In this document: one piece after another, positions 61,984 through 64,000 of the stretch
How positions within the stretch are numbered: the stretch's first letter is position 1
Layout of the letters: each line of letters starts with the position of its first letter
Source of the DNA: Brucella pseudogrignonensis
GTDB lineage: Bacteria > Pseudomonadota > Alphaproteobacteria > Rhizobiales > Rhizobiaceae
Assembly: GCF_032190615.1 (NCBI RefSeq)
Contig: NZ_JAVLAT010000002.1
Coordinates: 858,001-922,000, forward strand
Direction of reading: 5' to 3'
Length of the DNA: 64,000 nucleotides
Position numbers and translations under genes: made by a program
Notes under the pieces: generated by a model
What the model was told of the DNA's origin: nothing
The model's database searches: none
Seen by the model: the letters and a program-made list of their open reading frames with translations, nothing else

Positions 61984-63747
61984 AGGCCAGAAGAACATCA
62001 GTGCTGGTACAGTCACCAGTGCGATGATGATCGACAAAGGCAGTCCAAGTCTCGGATAGTCGCTGAACTTATAGCCACCCGGTCCCATCACGAGTGTATT
62101 GCATTGATGTCCGATTGGTGTGAGGAAATCGCAGCCTGCTCCAATTGCGACTGCCATCAGAAATGCTTCGGGCTTGAAACCAAGACCGGATGCAAAGCTG
62201 GTTGCAATTGGCGCCATGACAAGGACGGTTGCCGCGTTATTAAGAAATGGCGTTACCATCATGGCTGTGACCAGAATAAGCGCCAGCGCGCCATAGGGCG
62301 GCAATTGGTGGCCTATTCCTGAAAGCCATTGCGCTATCAGTTCAGTTCCGCCGGATGTGCGCAGCGCGTCTGATACGGGTATGAGTGCCGCAAGCATGAC
62401 CAGAATGGGTCCATCAATTTCGTCATAGACCTCGTTGATCGGGATGACTTTAAACAGCAGCATCGCAACTGCCGCGGCGAAGAACGCAATAGCCACAGGG
62501 ACAATGCTGAACGCCGTGGCCCCAATCGCTGCGATCAGTATCGAAAGAGGAATGAGTGCGCGTCGGACACTGCCGAGCATCAGCTTGCGACGAGCCAGTG
62601 GCAGTAATTCAAATTCTGTCAAAAAGCTCGAAAGATTCGCTTGCCTGCCTTGCAAGACGATCACATCACCAAAGCTTAACCGCACTTCGCTCAGCCGTTC
62701 AGAAATGCGCTGTCCGGGACGACTGACGGCCAGCAGATTGACCTCGTAGCGCGCATAGAGATCGAGCTGTTGAGCATTCAGACCTACAAGACGGGAATTG
62801 GTTCCAATAACCGCTTCGACCGTTTCGATCTGGGTCGAACCGCTTGTCTCTGATGGGTTGCGATTTTTCGACAGCGTGAGCTTGCCGGAGCTGACAACCG
62901 TATCCAGAGCTTTTGGATCGCCTTCGAGAAGCACGATGTCATTTTCGGCAAGGACGGTATCGGGCAGGGGCGTGATGCGGCTTTTCTTACGAATGATCGA
63001 CGTCACCATAGCCTCACCTTCAGCAGGCTTTATGAGGTCGCTGATACGCTTTCCCAAGACTGAAGAATTTGCAGAGACACTGGCTTCGGATGCGTAGTTT
63101 TTAATCTTGATGGCATCGTCCAGTGATACGCTTTCACGCGTACGCTGTGGCACGAGCCAATAGAATGTGACCAGATAAATAAGGCCAACAACTGCCAGAA
63201 CAGCACCGACGGGGGTGAAGTCGAACATCGTGAAAGGCTCGCCAACCATTTCACCGCGAATGCGCGACACAACGATGTTAGGTGAGGTGCCGACCTGTGT
63301 CATCAGTCCGCCAATCAACGCACCGAATGCCATCGGCATCAGAAAAGTCGAAGGCGATACATTGGAACGTCGGGCGAACTGAAACGCGACCGGAATCATG
63401 ATTGCCAATGCACCGACATTTTTAACAAAGGCGGATAAAACCGTGACGATTGCGACAAGAACCGCAAGCTGTAATCTTACGCTGTTCAGATCGGGAAGAA
63501 AACGCTGAACTGCTTCCTGCATGAGGCCGGAGCGTGCTACACCCGCGCTTACAATCAGGGCGCTACCGACAATAATAACGATGTCATCGCTGAAGCCTGT
63601 AAAGGCCTGATCATATGGAACGACACCAACTGCTACGGCCAGTAGCAGCGAGCATAGAGCGACAATATCGTAGCGGAATCTGCCCCAGATAAATGCCCCC
63701 ATCATGAGAATTATCACAGCGAAGGACAGTATCTGCTGATGGGTCAT
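61975..63747 (-). CDS. SLC13 (DASS) permease with central RCK_C domains
   Basis: 590 residues. Two blocks of membrane helices flank a soluble region (about residues 205-385) holding two RCK_C/TrkA-C modules. DASS text is seen in IVIVGSALIVSAGVARSGL and GGLMTQVGTSPNIVVSRIRG in the first half, and VTAMMVTPFLNNAATVLVMAPIA in the second. Such proteins carry sulfate or dicarboxylates with sodium. The RCK modules usually bind a regulatory ligand. Its 3' end overlaps gntK by nine bases on the opposite strand. Confidence 0.9.
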   Translation of the reverse strand: MTHQQILSFAVIILMMGAFIWGRFRYDIVALCSLLLAVAVGVVPYDQAFTGFSDDIVIIVGSALIVSAGVARSGLMQEAVQRFLPDLNSVRLQLAVLVAIVTVLSAFVKNVGALAIMIPVAFQFARRSNVSPSTFLMPMAFGALIGGLMTQVGTSPNIVVSRIRGEMVGEPFTMFDFTPVGAVLAVVGLIYLVTFYWLVPQRTRESVSLDDAIKIKNYASEASVSANSSVLGKRISDLIKPAEGEAMVTSIIRKKSRITPLPDTVLAENDIVLLEGDPKALDTVVSSGKLTLSKNRNPSETSGSTQIETVEAVIGTNSRLVGLNAQQLDLYARYEVNLLAVSRPGQRISERLSEVRLSFGDVIVLQGRQANLSSFLTEFELLPLARRKLMLGSVRRALIPLSILIAAIGATAFSIVPVAIAFFAAAVAMLLFKVIPINEVYDEIDGPILVMLAALIPVSDALRTSGGTELIAQWLSGIGHQLPPYGALALILVTAMMVTPFLNNAATVLVMAPIATSFASGLGFKPEAFLMAVAIGAGCDFLTPIGHQCNTLVMGPGGYKFSDYPRLGLPLSIIIALVTVPALMFFWPLR

Positions 63748-63842
63748 GTAATGCGCATTCCTCAGAAAGAGAAAAATATTCTACGGTTGTGTAGCGCATA
63801 AATTCTAAAACGAAAACGGCTAATAAGCGGACTTATTATGTT

Positions 63843-63870
63843 TCGGGCGCTCAGTTTCCTGAACGCCCGA
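63843..63870 (-). terminator. Hairpin after the right-edge ABC ATPase gene
   Basis: TCGGGCGCTCAG (63843-63854) pairs with CTGAACGCCCGA (63859-63870) with one mismatch. No T-run follows on the minus strand, so termination efficiency is uncertain. Confidence 0.55.
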
Positions 63871-63875
63871 GATTG

Positions 63876-63907
63876 AAATTAGTTGCTTGCGAAATTAGTT
63901 GCTTGCG
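63876..63907. repeat. 16-base tandem duplication at a stop codon
   Basis: AAATTAGTTGCTTGCG occurs twice in direct tandem (63876-63891 and 63892-63907). The first copy met by transcription contains the stop codon of the right-edge ATPase gene, so the second copy is 3' non-coding. Confidence 0.85.
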
Positions 63908-64000
63908 CGGCGACCGTCAGCGCTAAAAATATGCACGTCTTTTGCAGACGCACCAATTTTCACAACTTCATCCACCGAATGTTCAGAACGGCCCGGAACG
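63895..64000 (-). CDS. Sugar ABC transporter ATPase, C-terminal end (cut by window edge)
   Basis: Only the last 34 residues and stop are visible. They read [20 protein letters not shown] then [14 protein letters not shown], matching the C-terminus of UgpC/MalK-type ATPases (the H-x-F-D/A-x-x-G-R-R end of the TOBE-like region). The stop TAA lies inside a 16-base tandem duplication. Upstream parts are outside the window. Confidence 0.75.
   Translation of the reverse strand, partial: VPGRSEHSVDEVVKIGASAKDVHIFSADGRRASN

Overview
The window looks like a chromosomal segment from the Brucella/Ochrobactrum group (Alphaproteobacteria, Hyphomicrobiales), probably the second chromosome. The strongest pointer is a type-II lumazine synthase nearly matching the Brucella RibH2 antigen, preceded by its FMN riboswitch. 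The dense packing with dipeptide, sugar, amino-acid and siderophore ABC transporters, and the frequent 4-base ATGA overlaps, fit as well. No phage, transposase, CRISPR array or plasmid backbone was seen. Both ends cut through genes: a dipeptide-type ABC ATPase on the left and a sugar ABC ATPase on the right.

Layout. 1-3715 (-): peptide-type ABC transporter. 4171-5323: a VOC protein and tRNA-Gly(GCC). 5493-10317: a DHA2 efflux pump, then a minus-strand ankyrin / nucleoside deaminase / CynX-like MFS operon with a divergent LysR gene. 10546-14069 (+): a complete ECF-type importer (S, fused A-A, T) followed by a phosphoribosyltransferase. 14267-23982 (+): a GntR regulator, aldehyde dehydrogenase, SDR, five-gene peptide-type ABC transporter and amidase that read as one catabolic unit. 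24016-29411: a DEDD exonuclease, a DUF2778 protein, a Tat-exported metallophosphoesterase and FdhD. 29445-30164 (-): ribH2 with its FMN riboswitch. 30640-34991 (+): sugar ABC transporter behind a LacI-type palindrome. 35082-39191: a 33-residue membrane peptide, a DHA2 pump, rlmE and a Ppx/GppA phosphatase with a long basic N-terminus. 39450-41780 (-): polar amino acid (cystine-like) ABC transporter.

41957-50483 is a catecholate-type siderophore locus: TonB receptor, periplasmic esterase, binding protein, two permeases and an ATPase. It is divergent from an unusual regulator that joins a LysR-type DNA-binding head to a TrpD2/anthranilate-phosphoribosyltransferase-like body. 50666-55569 (-) carries an aldehyde dehydrogenase, a DUF3775 protein, a TauE exporter, a class-IV aminotransferase and an EamA transporter. 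55819-59208 (+): DUF1127 and DUF2938 proteins, an AzgA purine permease and a deaminase. 59249-63747: a FAH-family hydrolase divergent from a FadR-type regulator and gluconokinase, then an SLC13 permease with RCK domains.

Themes. Most of the DNA serves uptake and catabolism of scavenged solutes. Four of the binding-protein operons carry a hairpin between the binding-protein gene and the permease gene, which would favour binding-protein mRNA. Two separate loci pair purine/nucleobase transport or salvage with deaminase or phosphoribosyltransferase functions. The most unusual items are the LysR-TrpD2 hybrid regulator with an inverted repeat over the siderophore promoter, the ECF-phosphoribosyltransferase cassette, the GntR/ALDH/SDR/ABC/amidase cassette, and the small membrane peptide with a perfect Shine-Dalgarno sequence beside a TetR-like palindrome. 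All functions are read from sequence motifs by eye; no database search was run.
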